Source: Bacteroidota bacterium (GTDB lineage: Bacteria; Bacteroidota; Bacteroidia; 2-12-FULL-35-15). Taken from it: a stretch of 34,831 nt of DNA. The notes below the pieces were generated by a model. The model searched no databases. It was not told where the DNA came from and saw only the letters and a list, made by a program, of their open reading frames with translations. The stretch is taken from contig CANFLQ010000015.1 in NCBI GenBank assembly GCA_947447995.1, positions 1 to 34,831 of the forward strand, in the 5' to 3' direction. Position 1 is the first letter of the stretch. Each line of letters opens with the position of its first letter. The position numbers and the translations under genes are program-made. Positions 15,093 to 25,700 of the stretch are shown here, piece after piece.

Positions 15093-16274
15093 CTAATATT
15101 CGAAAATTCCGAATTCGGATTTAATGGTTAGTTGCTTTTTATCACTTTTTTCTACTCTTCCCACAATTTTGGCATCTACGTTAAATGATTTTGAAATTGC
15201 AATAATATCTTCCGCAATGGTTTTAGGCACGTATAATTCCATACGATGCCCCATATTAAACACCTTATACATTTCTTTCCAGTAGGTGTTACTTTGTTCC
15301 TGAATTAGCTTAAACAAGGGAGGGAGAGCGAATAAATCATCCTTAATGATGTGTAAATTATCTACAAAGTGTAATACTTTTGTTTGTGCACCTCCACTGC
15401 AATGCACCATTCCATGTATTTGATCGCTTCCGCGGTATTTTTCAAGAATTTTTTTAATGATTGGCGCATACGTTCTGGTAGGCGAAAGCACTAATTTTCC
15501 AGCAGTAACTTGTTGTCCGCCAACATCAATTTTATCGGTCAGTTTTATTTTTCCTGAATAGACTAATTCCTCTGGAACCGCCTGATCAAAACTTTCAGAA
15601 TATTTTTTCGCCAGTGTTTTTTCAAACACATCGTGTCTGGCCGAAGTGAGGCCGTTACTGCCCATTCCGCCATTGTATTCAGTTTCGTAAGTAGCTTGTC
15701 CAAACGATTCCAAGCCCACAATTACATCACCTGCTTGAATATTTTTATTGTCAATTACATCGGAACGTTTCATTCGGCAAACAACGGTAGAATCAACAAT
15801 GATGGTACGCACCAAATCGCCCACATCCGCCGTTTCGCCTCCAGTAGAATATATTCCTATGCCATAGCTTCTTAATTTCTCTAGCAACTCTTCTGTTCCG
15901 TTAATAATAGCTGAAAGTACTTCGCCGGGAATATTGTTTTTATTACGTCCGATGGTGGATGACAATAAAATATTATCTGTGGCTCCTACGCATAAAAGAT
16001 CGTCGGTATTCATAATAACGGCATCCTGAGCAATGCCTTTCCATACGGATACGTCTCCAGTTTCTTTCCAATAAATATAAGCCAAGGACGATTTTGTTCC
16101 AGCACCGTCCGCGTGCATAATGACACAGTAATCTTTATTACTACTTAAATAATCGGGAACTATTTTACAAAATGCCTGAGGAAATAATCCTTTATCAATT
16201 TTTGAAATTGCGTTATGAACATCTTCCTTAGATGCCGAAACTCCACGTTGATTGTATCTATTATCGGTATTCAT
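15093..16274 (-). CDS. purM: Phosphoribosylformylglycinamidine cyclo-ligase (AIR synthase)
   Basis: The 393-aa protein starts MNTDNRYNQRGVSASKEDVHNAISKI and contains VIMHADGAGTKSSLAY, STGGETADVGDLVRT and IVGLESFGQATYETEYNGGMGSNGLTSARHD, typical of the longer Bacteroidota AIR synthase. It makes aminoimidazole ribotide from FGAM and ATP in purine synthesis. It stands between terminators on both sides, so it is probably transcribed alone. Confidence 0.93.
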   Translation of the reverse strand: MNTDNRYNQRGVSASKEDVHNAISKIDKGLFPQAFCKIVPDYLSSNKDYCVIMHADGAGTKSSLAYIYWKETGDVSVWKGIAQDAVIMNTDDLLCVGATDNILLSSTIGRNKNNIPGEVLSAIINGTEELLEKLRSYGIGIYSTGGETADVGDLVRTIIVDSTVVCRMKRSDVIDNKNIQAGDVIVGLESFGQATYETEYNGGMGSNGLTSARHDVFEKTLAKKYSESFDQAVPEELVYSGKIKLTDKIDVGGQQVTAGKLVLSPTRTYAPIIKKILEKYRGSDQIHGMVHCSGGAQTKVLHFVDNLHIIKDDLFALPPLFKLIQEQSNTYWKEMYKVFNMGHRMELYVPKTIAEDIIAISKSFNVDAKIVGRVEKSDKKQLTIKSEFGIFEY

Positions 16275-16289
16275 CGTCGTATCTTAAAT

Positions 16290-16331
16290 AAACATCCCGA
16301 ACCCCTTTAAGTGTTGGGATTCGGGATGTTT
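16290..16331 (-). terminator. Terminator downstream of the OmpA-family gene
   Basis: AAACATCCCGAA (16290-16301) pairs with TTCGGGATGTTT (16320-16331), with three more C-G pairs inside. It lies between the OmpA-family stop codon (16351) and the purM start. The T-run on the minus strand is short (TGTTTATTT). Confidence 0.65.
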
Positions 16332-16350
16332 AATATTAAAAAAAAATTAT

Positions 16351-18480
16351 TTATTTTCCAGTTGGCGTTGCTTCCGTTGCAGGAGCAGATGTATCTGTTG
16401 CTGGTTCACCAGTCGCCTCTGGCGTTACTTCATTCGTTTCAGTTTTGTTAGGTGCTTCTACTTTAGGAACTTCTTTAGGTGCATTAGGATCTACATAATC
16501 TTTACGCAATACAGAGAACACAGTACGTCTATTTTTTTGGTGTGCGACCTCTTTTTCTTGAATTGTTTTCATTGCATTAATCTGCTTATCTGTAATCAAC
16601 AATGCTTTCTCTCCATAACCCTTAGGTATAATTCTAGCGGCAGAAATCCCTTTTGCAACTAAAAAATCATAACATGCTTTAGCGCGAGCTTCCGATAATT
16701 TCATATTTTCAACATCGCTGCCGCGAGAGTCTGTATGAGCACTTAACTCAATAACAAATGTAGGATTGTCTAACAATGTTTGATATAGGAATAACAATGA
16801 ATCCTGAGCTTCTGCACGTAAGGTTGATTTGCCTAAATCATATAATACATCGGGAAATTCAATGAATTTCTCGATAGAAGTTAAACTAAAGTTATGTCCT
16901 TTAAATACTTTAGATTCTTTTTCTCCAACAGTCGTTTCTGTCCACTTTTCCGAACTATTCACAAAACCGTACTTAGAATTTTTAGTTATCACATCATTTC
17001 CAACTTGAGTTGAAACTACATAAGATGTGTTAGGATTTACATAACGTCCACCAGCAGGATTTTCGGCAAACTTATATACACCGTTAGCATCTGTCTTTAA
17101 TTCTACCGTTGTTCCGTCAGACCCTTGTAATTTAACAGTCACTCCTTCTATTGGTTCTTTATATTTAGAATCTAAGATGACTCCTTCAATTGAAAACAAC
17201 AAAGGTGGCAACACAAATGACCAAATATCATCCAAACCTTTTGTTCCTTCACGATTAGAAGTTAAGTAGCCTCTTTCCTTATTGCTTTCAAAAATAATCC
17301 CAAAATCATCGCTTGGAGAGTTTAATGGATAATTCATATTTATAAGATTGCCCCAAGAATTTTCAGCTACTGACTCTGCTTTAAAAATATCCAACCCTCC
17401 CATTCCTAAATGACCATCTGATGAAAAATACAATGTTTTATCATCATGAATGTATGGGAACACTTCGTTTCCTGCTGTATTTATTTCTGTTCCTAAATTA
17501 ATAGGCGTACCCCATTTTTTTTCTTTTTTATCAAACTTTACCATCCAAATATCATTTTCACCTTGACCGCCAGGCAAATCAGAAGAAAAGAACAATGTCA
17601 TTCCGTCATCAGATATTGCAGGTGCTGCAAATTTATTAGTATCGTTACAAAATGGCAATTTTTCAGGTTCTCCCCAAGCATTACCTTTTCTTACGGCTGA
17701 CCATAATTGATTATAAACAACTTTATTTGCAACGGGTACACAACGAGTAAAATACATCATATCCCCTTTTTTAGTTATTGATGTTAAACCTTCATTGTTT
17801 TTTGTATTTATAGGTTCTAACAATGCCACTGGAGTACTCCATACACCTTTTTTATCTACTGAAGTTTCAAAAATATCGCTATAAAATTCACCAATAGTAG
17901 CATCAAAATCGTTCCCTTTTACTCCAGGACGGGTTGATGTAAAATAGATTTTATTATATTTTCTATCCACAAAACAAGGACTAAATTCACGATCCTTTGT
18001 ATTAATTAAGGTAACATTATCTATGTTATAGAGTGAGGGTTTGTTAGTCCATTCTTTAGCTAATTCAGACGCTTTTACACCAGCCTCACCTCTAGGATCA
18101 GAGGGTACTTCTGCTTTATAATTATTATATTCTATAATAGCTTCATCGTATTTACCTTGCGCTCTTTTTGCATCTGCCAAGTATAATTTAGCTTTGGGAT
18201 TTGTATAATTTGCTTTAATCGCTTTAAAATACCATGCTTCTGACTGTTTAAAATCACCAATAGAACGATAGCACTCGCCAGTTCTGAAAATAATCAAGGC
18301 TTTAGTTTCAAACTTTCTTTCTTTAGTATACGCTTTTTTATACAATGCAATTGCATTGAAAAATTCTTTGTTCGTAAAAGCTGTTTCAGCATCTTTAAAA
18401 AAGTCTTGCTGAGCCATTATATCAGCAGAAAACAAAAAAATTAAAGCCCATCCAAAAGCTAATTTTGCAACTATTTTCAT
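16351..18480 (-). CDS. OmpA-family protein with TPR, PD40 propeller and carboxypeptidase-regulatory-like domains (PorE-like)
   Basis: The 709-aa protein has a signal peptide (MKIVAKLAFGWALIFLFSADIMAQQ, no lipobox). TPR repeats cover about residues 25-145. A PD40/WD40-like propeller covers about 165-420, with blades such as FSPCFVDRKYNKIYFTSTRPG, PAISDDGMTLFFSSDLPGG and GGLDIF. A carboxypeptidase regulatory-like beta domain covers about 430-540. An OmpA C-terminal peptidoglycan-binding domain follows (ELSAHTDSRGSDVENMKLSEARA, ending KNRRTVF), then a Pro/Thr/Glu-rich tail. This domain order is that of PorE of the type IX secretion system, but similar paralogs of other function are common. It lacks the lipid anchor of PorE. 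Confidence 0.85.
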   Translation of the reverse strand: MKIVAKLAFGWALIFLFSADIMAQQDFFKDAETAFTNKEFFNAIALYKKAYTKERKFETKALIIFRTGECYRSIGDFKQSEAWYFKAIKANYTNPKAKLYLADAKRAQGKYDEAIIEYNNYKAEVPSDPRGEAGVKASELAKEWTNKPSLYNIDNVTLINTKDREFSPCFVDRKYNKIYFTSTRPGVKGNDFDATIGEFYSDIFETSVDKKGVWSTPVALLEPINTKNNEGLTSITKKGDMMYFTRCVPVANKVVYNQLWSAVRKGNAWGEPEKLPFCNDTNKFAAPAISDDGMTLFFSSDLPGGQGENDIWMVKFDKKEKKWGTPINLGTEINTAGNEVFPYIHDDKTLYFSSDGHLGMGGLDIFKAESVAENSWGNLINMNYPLNSPSDDFGIIFESNKERGYLTSNREGTKGLDDIWSFVLPPLLFSIEGVILDSKYKEPIEGVTVKLQGSDGTTVELKTDANGVYKFAENPAGGRYVNPNTSYVVSTQVGNDVITKNSKYGFVNSSEKWTETTVGEKESKVFKGHNFSLTSIEKFIEFPDVLYDLGKSTLRAEAQDSLLFLYQTLLDNPTFVIELSAHTDSRGSDVENMKLSEARAKACYDFLVAKGISAARIIPKGYGEKALLITDKQINAMKTIQEKEVAHQKNRRTVFSVLRKDYVDPNAPKEVPKVEAPNKTETNEVTPEATGEPATDTSAPATEATPTGK

Positions 18481-18580
18481 ATTAAATTTTAGTTTTTTTA
18501 AAATATGCCGCTAAAGTATGTAAATATTTAAAACAAAACAATTCTTTTTACCAATTTTAATATATACAATTTTAAAAAAT

Positions 18581-18619
18581 AAAAAAACCCATGCTAAACA
18601 AGCTGCTTAGCATGGGTTT
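18581..18619 (-). terminator. Terminator of glnN
   Basis: A 13-bp stem AAACCCATGCTAA (18585-18597) pairs with TTAGCATGGGTTT (18607-18619), and the minus strand continues into seven T residues. It lies 15 nt past the glnN stop codon. Confidence 0.85.
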
Positions 18620-18634
18620 CAACAAATTAACATT

Positions 18635-20824
18635 TTATTTTGTAAACAACAGTTCTCTGTATTTTGGCAACGGCCAATTTTCGTCATCAATAAGTAATTC
18701 TAATTTATCTACATGATAACGAATTATATCGAAATATGATTTTACTTTATCACAATAGTCAATTGCTTGTTTTTTAACATCTGAAATTGCATTTGCTTTT
18801 TTACGAGCTTCTGTCATTTCATAAACTTTTGTTTTAATGATGTTGATGTGATCCGAAATTTCTGAAATCATTGCTAATTGAATCTGACCCGATTTTTTAA
18901 AATCAGCCTCACTCATTATTTCTTTTAAGCCTCTAACATTTTCAATCAAAGAACTTTGGTATTTAATTGCAGTAGGAATTATGTGGCTCATTGCTAAATC
19001 AGCCATTATACGAGATTCTATTTGAATTTTTTTAGTATATGTTTCTAAATAGATGTCGTAACGTGCATGTTGCTCTCGCTCGCTCATAATATTATGACGT
19101 TCAAACAAACTCATAGTTTGTTTAGATACAAATGCTCCTAAAGCTTGAGGGGTAGTTTTAATGTTAGACAATCCGCGTTTTTCGGCTTCTTTCACCCATT
19201 CTTCGCCATAACCATTTCCTTCGAAACGGATTTTTTTAGACTCCACAATATATTTTCTTAAAACTTGAAATATGGCTTCGTCCTTTTCTACATCTTTTGC
19301 AATTAAGCTGTCAACATCTTTTTTAAACAATATCAATTGATCGGCAACTATGGCATTTAAAACAGTCATTGGTCCTGCGCAGTTTGCAGAAGAACCAACT
19401 GCTCGAAACTCAAATTTATTACCTGTAAATGCAAATGGTGATGTCCTGTTTCTATCCGTATTATCTAACAAAATATCAGGAATTTTACCAATGCCTAATT
19501 TAAGTGCCGTTTTTTCATCTGGACTCATTTTTCCTGATTTTACTTTTGCTTCTAAATCATCTAATACACTTGAAAGTTGAGAGCCTAAGAAAACTGACAT
19601 AATAGCAGGTGGTGCTTCATTAGCACCTAATCGGTGATCATTATTTGCTGAAGCTATAGATGCGCGCATCAAGTCAGCGTTATCATGAACTGCTTTAACT
19701 GTATTAACAAAAAACGTTAAGAATTTTAAATTGGTTTTAGGTGTTTTCCCTGGGCTTAATAAATTTTTACCTGTATCTGTACCTAAACTCCAATTGTTGT
19801 GTTTTCCACTACCATTAACACCTGCAAATGGTTTTTCATGCACTAAACAACGAAAGTTGTGACGTCTTGCAACTTTATCCATTACATCCATCAACAATTG
19901 ATTATGGTCAACTGCTAGGTTACACTCTTCAAAAACAGGAGCGCACTCAAATTGATTTGGAGCAACCTCGTTGTGACGAGTTTTGACAGGAATACCTAAT
20001 TTTAAGCATTCCACCTCATAATCGCGCATAAACGCTGCAGCACGTTCTGGTATAGATCCAAAATAATGGTCTTCTAATTGTTGTCCCTTTGCTGAAGAGT
20101 GTCCAAACAAAGTACGACCCGTCATTACTAAATCTGGGCGGGCATTGTACAATGCTTCATCAATTAAAAAATATTCTTGTTCCCATCCTAAAGTTGCGGT
20201 AACTTTAGTAACATTTTTATCAAAATACTGGCATACATCAACTGCCGCTTTATCCAGTGCTGATAATGCTTTTAACAATGGGGTTTTATAATCCAACGCT
20301 TCACCAGTATATGCAACAAAAATAGTTGGGATACACAATGTTGTACCAATTACAAATGCAGGAGATGTTGGATCCCATGCTGTATAACCTCTTGCTTCAA
20401 AAGTATTACGAATTCCTCCATTAGGGAAACTAGATGCGTCTGGCTCCTGCTGCACCAATTGAGCGCCTCCAAAACGTTCAATAGCGCGACCACCTTCGGT
20501 GGGTTCAAAAAACGCATCGTGTTTTTCGGCAGTAGTACCCGTTAATGGTTGAAACCAGTGTGTATAATGTGTAGCACCTTTAGTAGATGCCCAACTTTTC
20601 ATTGCAGAAGCAATTGGGTCTGCAACCTTACGATCGATACGTGTACCTTCTTGTATAGCAGAGAGAACGCTTTTAAAGGCATCTTCAGTTAAATATTCGC
20701 GCATTGCATCAATACCAAATACATTTGCTCCGAATATTTCGGACAATTTATTGCTAGGCATTATTACGTTTACAGGTGTTCTTGAAAGAACAGTTTCTAG
20801 TGCTTTAAATCTGTGAAAGGCCAT
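18635..20824 (-). CDS. glnN: Glutamine synthetase type III
   Basis: The 729-aa length and motifs fit GSIII: GGAQLVQQEPDASSFPNGG, TLGWEQEYFLID, TRHNEVAPNQFECAP, VNGSGKHNNWSLGT and RNRTSPFAFTGNKFEFRAVGSSANCAGP. It joins glutamate and ammonia with ATP hydrolysis in the cytoplasm; GSIII is the main glutamine synthetase in Bacteroidota. It is divergent from a type II glutamine synthetase, with 336 bp of shared upstream DNA, and is followed by a strong terminator, so it is a single-gene unit. Confidence 0.97.
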   Translation of the reverse strand: MAFHRFKALETVLSRTPVNVIMPSNKLSEIFGANVFGIDAMREYLTEDAFKSVLSAIQEGTRIDRKVADPIASAMKSWASTKGATHYTHWFQPLTGTTAEKHDAFFEPTEGGRAIERFGGAQLVQQEPDASSFPNGGIRNTFEARGYTAWDPTSPAFVIGTTLCIPTIFVAYTGEALDYKTPLLKALSALDKAAVDVCQYFDKNVTKVTATLGWEQEYFLIDEALYNARPDLVMTGRTLFGHSSAKGQQLEDHYFGSIPERAAAFMRDYEVECLKLGIPVKTRHNEVAPNQFECAPVFEECNLAVDHNQLLMDVMDKVARRHNFRCLVHEKPFAGVNGSGKHNNWSLGTDTGKNLLSPGKTPKTNLKFLTFFVNTVKAVHDNADLMRASIASANNDHRLGANEAPPAIMSVFLGSQLSSVLDDLEAKVKSGKMSPDEKTALKLGIGKIPDILLDNTDRNRTSPFAFTGNKFEFRAVGSSANCAGPMTVLNAIVADQLILFKKDVDSLIAKDVEKDEAIFQVLRKYIVESKKIRFEGNGYGEEWVKEAEKRGLSNIKTTPQALGAFVSKQTMSLFERHNIMSEREQHARYDIYLETYTKKIQIESRIMADLAMSHIIPTAIKYQSSLIENVRGLKEIMSEADFKKSGQIQLAMISEISDHINIIKTKVYEMTEARKKANAISDVKKQAIDYCDKVKSYFDIIRYHVDKLELLIDDENWPLPKYRELLFTK

Positions 20825-21160
20825 TTTATTTTTATTTTTTAAGTGAATACTAATTTACAAAAACGAATGTATTGGTTTTTTAAAGTTTTGCAAAAAAAAA
20901 CAATTCATTTTTATTAACACAATGTATAAAACTGAATATTTTCTATCTAAAATCATTTTTTTAAAAACCAAAGGCTATAATTCATAGATTAAATTAATGA
21001 ATATTTTAAAAATATTAGATATTTAATTCAAACACCCCGTTTTTTTTAATGCAATTATAAAAAAAACTGATGTTTTTTATAATTACACGTAAAAATATTG
21101 TATTTTTGTTGGAAGAAACTCTTTTTCAAACAATAAATAACTAATTAAAAATTTAATGTC
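20825..21160. promoter_or_regulatory. Shared AT-rich control region between glnN and glnA
   Basis: This 336-bp gap holds no gene. It contains a 12-bp inverted repeat AATTATAAAAAA/TTTTTTATAATT at 21053-21064 and 21073-21084, and a -7 box TATTTTTG at 21101-21108 for glnA. The right half of the inverted repeat covers the -33 position of that promoter, so it could be an operator. An AATATTTT/AAAAATATT near-palindrome lies around 21000-21016. I could not find an exact TAnnTTTG box for glnN. Confidence 0.6.
21101..21108 (+). promoter_or_regulatory. Likely -7 box (TATTTTTG) of glnA
   Basis: An exact TAnnTTTG match lies 53 nt upstream of the glnA ATG. The -33 position falls in the T-rich right arm of the inverted repeat, where TTTT stands in for TTTG. 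Confidence 0.55.
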
Positions 21161-22180
21161 ATGAGCAAAGTAAAACTGGAGTACATTTGGTTGGATGGTT
21201 ATTATCCAACTCAAAACATGAGATCAAAAACCAAAGTAGAGGAACATGAAAATTTTAAGGGTACGTTAGCAGAACTAGGAAATTGGTCTTTTGACGGTTC
21301 TTCTACAAAGCAAGCGGAAGGGGGTTCTTCAGACTGTTCATTGGTACCTGTAGCTATCTATCCCGATCCTGCAAGAGAAAATGCGTGGTTGGTAATGTCT
21401 GAAGTTATGAATGCTGACGGAACAGCGCATTCATCAAATGGCAGAGCTACAATTGAAGATGAAGACGATGATTTTTGGTTTGGGTTTGAGCAAGAGTATT
21501 TTATTATGGATACCAAAACAAGATTACCAATAGGTTTCCCTGTTAATGGGTATCCAGCTCCACAGGGAATGTACTACTGTTCGGTAGGTGGTAGAAATAC
21601 GCATGGTAGAGAATTAGTAGAAAAACACGCTGACTTATGTATTGCGGCAGGTTTAAACTTTGAAGGAATAAATGAAGAGGTTGCTTGTGGACAATGGGAA
21701 TTCCAATTGTTTGCAAAAGGTGCAAAAAAAGCAGGAGATGAAATTTGGATTGCTCGCTACCTATTAGATAGACTTACAGAAAGCTATGGCTGGTACATTG
21801 AATACCATCCAAAACCGCTTGGTGATACTGACTGGAATGGGTCTGGTATGCACGCTAACTTCTCTAATACAACGTTGAGAACATGTGGTTCTAAAGAAAT
21901 TTATGAAAAAATATGCGAAGCTTTTAGACCTGTAGTAAAAGAACACATTGATGTTTATGGAGAATTTAATCACCTAAGATTGACTGGGAAACACGAAACA
22001 GCTTCTATTCATGATTTTTCTTATGGTGTATCTAATAGAGGGGCTTCGATTAGAATCCCTCTAATAACAGTGCAAAAAGGATGGAAAGGATGGTTAGAAG
22101 ATAGAAGACCTGCTTCAAACGGAGACCCATATAAAATTGCAGCGCGAATAATCAAAACTGTAAAAACTGCAAAAATTTAA
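21161..22180 (+). CDS. glnA: Glutamine synthetase type II (eukaryote-type GSII)
   Basis: The 339-aa protein is much shorter than GSI (about 470) and matches GSII: LEYIWLDGYYPTQNMRSKTKV, GNWSFDGSSTKQAEGGSSDCSLVP, FGFEQEYFI, NGSGMHANFSNT, GKHETASIHDFSYGVSNRGASIRIP and LEDRRPASNGDPY. It makes glutamine from glutamate and ammonia. It is divergent from glnN, has its own promoter and ends at a strong bidirectional terminator. GSII lacks the adenylylation loop of GSI, so control is probably transcriptional. Confidence 0.94.
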   Translation: MSKVKLEYIWLDGYYPTQNMRSKTKVEEHENFKGTLAELGNWSFDGSSTKQAEGGSSDCSLVPVAIYPDPARENAWLVMSEVMNADGTAHSSNGRATIEDEDDDFWFGFEQEYFIMDTKTRLPIGFPVNGYPAPQGMYYCSVGGRNTHGRELVEKHADLCIAAGLNFEGINEEVACGQWEFQLFAKGAKKAGDEIWIARYLLDRLTESYGWYIEYHPKPLGDTDWNGSGMHANFSNTTLRTCGSKEIYEKICEAFRPVVKEHIDVYGEFNHLRLTGKHETASIHDFSYGVSNRGASIRIPLITVQKGWKGWLEDRRPASNGDPYKIAARIIKTVKTAKI

Positions 22181-22193
22181 GACTCTATAAATT

Positions 22194-22244
22194 TCTATAA
22201 AAAATAAAGGCTGACGAATTTCGTCAGCCTTTATTTTTTATAGA
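22194..22244. terminator. Bidirectional terminator between glnA and tatA
   Basis: A near-perfect 25-bp stem (22194-22218 with 22220-22244), core AAAGGCTGACGA/TCGTCAGCCTTT, has A/T runs on both sides and serves both convergent genes. It overlaps the last codons of tatA. Confidence 0.85.
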
Positions 22245-22628
22245 TTCTTCCGATACAATATCTGTATCAACTTCCTTCTCTACTATCGGTTTAATTACAT
22301 TACCCATCTGACGTTTTAAGCTAAGACCTGCCTTTTCTATTTCTGTTTCAACTTCGGTTGTGTATTTAACAAATTCTTCTTTTATACTTTCAGTACCTTT
22401 TAAAATTTCTGTCGTATGTTTTTCAAACTCTGCTCTAACACCAGTTGTACTTTTTTGAATCTCATTTTGAATTTGATTTTTAGCATCGTTAATTTCACGA
22501 ATACCCTTTCCTAAGCCCTTTACCAAATCAGGTAACTTATCGGAACCAAATAACATGATGATAACAAGTACAATTAAAAATAATTCACCTCCACCAAGAT
22601 TTAAAAACAAAATTATTAAGTTGGTCAT
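22224..22628 (-). CDS. tatA: Twin-arginine translocase subunit TatA/TatB type
   Basis: The 134-aa protein has one N-terminal membrane segment (GGGELFLIVLVIIMLFGSDKLPDLVKGLGKGIREIND) with the FG hinge and an amphipathic helix, the core of the TatA/B family. A long charged helical tail follows (about residues 50-134), longer than most TatA proteins, so a TatB-like role is possible. It exports folded proteins with TatC, which is not in the window. The last codons lie in the terminator hairpin shared with glnA. Confidence 0.85.
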   Translation of the reverse strand: MTNLIILFLNLGGGELFLIVLVIIMLFGSDKLPDLVKGLGKGIREINDAKNQIQNEIQKSTTGVRAEFEKHTTEILKGTESIKEEFVKYTTEVETEIEKAGLSLKRQMGNVIKPIVEKEVDTDIVSEESIKNKG

Positions 22629-22664
22629 GTTATAAATGTCAATACGGGTACAAAGCTACATAAA

Positions 22665-22700
22665 TAAAAAACCGATGCACGTTTGAACATCGGTTTTTTT
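22665..22700 (-). terminator. Terminator of secDF
   Basis: AAAAAACCGATG (22666-22677) pairs with CATCGGTTTTTT (22688-22699), and the minus strand ends in a T-run. It lies 19 nt past the secDF stop codon and before tatA. Confidence 0.85.
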
Positions 22701-22718
22701 TATCATCAAAATTTTTAA

Positions 22719-25700
22719 TTATATTGTTTCTCCTTTGTCTTTTTCAAAATCAATTACAATTGGGGTTGCAATACAAATGGATGAGTATGTACCAATAATA
22801 ATACCAATTAATAATGCGAAAGAGAAGCCTCGAATGGTTTCCCCTCCAAAAATAAAGATAGCCAACAATACAAAGAAAATAGTTAAGGACGTATTGATAG
22901 TACGACTTAAAGTACTGTTTAATGCGTAATTGATAACTTTCACTTTTTCATCTTTATCCAAATCCGATTTATTACGTTCCGTTAAATACTCTCTAATACG
23001 GTCAAATACAACAACAGTATCCGTCATCGAGTAACTCATTACTGTTAAAATAGCAGCAATAAAATCCTGAGTAATTTCTAAAGAGAATGGTAATATCCCA
23101 TCAAATATGATATATATTGATAATACAATCAATACATCATGGAACAATGCCACAACAGCACCTAAACCATACGTCCATTTTTTGAATCGGATAAAAATAA
23201 ATACAAACATGACTAAACATGACAATAACACTGCCCAAATAGCTTTTGTTTTAATATCTCTTGAAACGGTTTCTCCCACTTTTTGAGAACTCATTATTTG
23301 ATATTTTACACCTAATGTTTTTAACCCTTCATTCAATTTAGCTTCTACTTTTGCTTCCGTTTCGTCGGTTGCTTCATCAATCAAATAAGTAGTTGTAATA
23401 CGTTGTTGGTTACTTTCACCATACGTTTTAACTTCGGGAGCTTCGCCAAACGATTTTGTTAAGGCTACACGTACATCTTCAGTAGGTTTTGGATCATCAA
23501 AACGAACAACATAAGAGCGACCACCTTTAAAATCAACACCTAAACTAAATCCACCTTTTTGTATGTACGCAAAAATACCTGCTGCGATAATCAATCCGGA
23601 AAACACATAATATAATTTACGTTTTCCAACAAAATCGATATTGATTTTTTTGAACGCATTTTCAGTCATTTTATTTGAAAACGAAATTTCTTTTCCGCCA
23701 GCTAACCAACGATCAAACACCAAACGAGTAATAAAAATAGCACAGAATAAAGATGATATAATACCTATAATTAAGGTAGTTGCAAACCCTTGTAAAGGAC
23801 CTGTACCAAAAATGTAAAGGATAATACCCAACAACAATGTGGTTACGTGAGAGTCGATTACTGAAGACATTGCATTGTGGTAACCTTCTTTTATTGCTGC
23901 AGCAGTAGATTTACCAATAGCTAACTCTTCACGAACACGTTCAAAAATTAAGATATTAGCATCAACTGACATAGCTATTGTTAATACTATACCTGCAATA
24001 CCTGGCAAGGTTAAAACAGCACCAAATGAAGCGAGAATACCAATTACAAAGAAATTATTTACCAACATGGCAAAATCGGCAACCCAACCTGCTTTGTTGT
24101 AATAAAAGCCCATAAAAAAGAACACCAATACCAGTGCAATAAGTGTTGATATAAAACCTTTAGAAACCGCTTCGGCACCAAGTGTTGGACCAACAACGCT
24201 TTCTTCAACAATATGCGCAGGAGCAGGAAGTTTACCAGCTTTTAAAATGTTCACCAAATCGTCTGCCTCTTCAATGGTAAAGTTACCTGTAATTGAAGAA
24301 GTTCCTCCAGCTATTTCGCCTTGTACAGTAGGATATGAATAAACACTGTTATCTAAAACGATAGCTATGGATTTACCAATATTATCTTTCGTTAAATGTT
24401 TCCATGCAATTGCTGCATCTGCAGTCATACTCATAGAAATTTGAGGCGATCCTCCGCCACCCAAATCAAATACTTTGCGTGCTTCAGTAATAATATCACC
24501 TGCTAAAGCAGCTGTTCCTCTGTTACTCGCTCCATCAATTGCAACCAATTGCAACGTTGTTTCTTCTTTATCAATTGCTTTAAACGACCAGAAAAATTTG
24601 GTGTAAGGTCTAAAAATCGACTTAATTTTAGGATTACTTAAATAGGTATTTAATTTAGCGGTATCGCTAATAGCTGCAAAACCTATAACAGGACCATCCG
24701 TTAAAATAGACTGTCCTTTTTCGTTTTGACGAATTGCTGCACGCATTAAAGCAAACAATGGATTGTCTCTTCTTAATTTAGCAATGGTATCAGCTCTTGC
24801 ACCTTCAGCAGTTTTAACCGTATCTTTACCAGTACCTAATTGAGCAGATAAAGACGATGATTCTTTTTTTAATGTGTCTTTTGCAATTTCAGTTCCTGAT
24901 TTATCTTTAGCAACAACAATAGTAGAATCCTTTGCAGTTGTATCGGCAGTTGGAGTTAAAATTTCTTTCAAGCGAGTATTTGCTTGCTCCAATAAAGGAT
25001 AAATATCTTTGTTATCATACGTTTCCCAAAATTCTAAGTTAGCTGTTCCTTGCAATAATTTACGTACACGCTTTTTATCCGTAACACCAGGCAACTCAAT
25101 TAAAATGCGTCCAGACGAAGGCAACATTTGGATGTTTGGTTGAGTTACACCAAACTTATCGATACGGGAACGCAACGTGTTTTCAGAAGTTTCGATAGCA
25201 TCCTTTACTCTTTCGTGTAAAAATTTTAATACATCTTCATCAGAAGTATTAAAATCAACTTTCCCTTTTAATTCAATGGTTTGAAAGTTAATTGCCAATT
25301 TAGCATTGGGATTAATCTTTTTAAATTCTTCACCAAAAAGGGTAACAAAATCTTTAGGGTCTTTTTTCTGCCTAACAACCGCTTGAGCAATGGCTTGATT
25401 AAATGTAGGATCGTTACTGTTATTTGATAATGAACGAATGATATCCGCAACAGAAACTTCTAAAGTAACATTCATACCTCCCTTTAAATCTAAACCTAGA
25501 TTTAACTGACGTTTTTTAACATCTTCATACGTATATTGAGTGATAATCATATCATATACTGGAAGATTTTTTATAGAATCCAAATAATAATTTGTTCTTG
25601 TAGTACGTACAGAATCTAGAAATGAATTTTGATCCGAAAGATTTTGGGAAGAAGCTTTTGAAGCATTTACAATATCTGGAGAAGTAGTATAATTTTTGGC

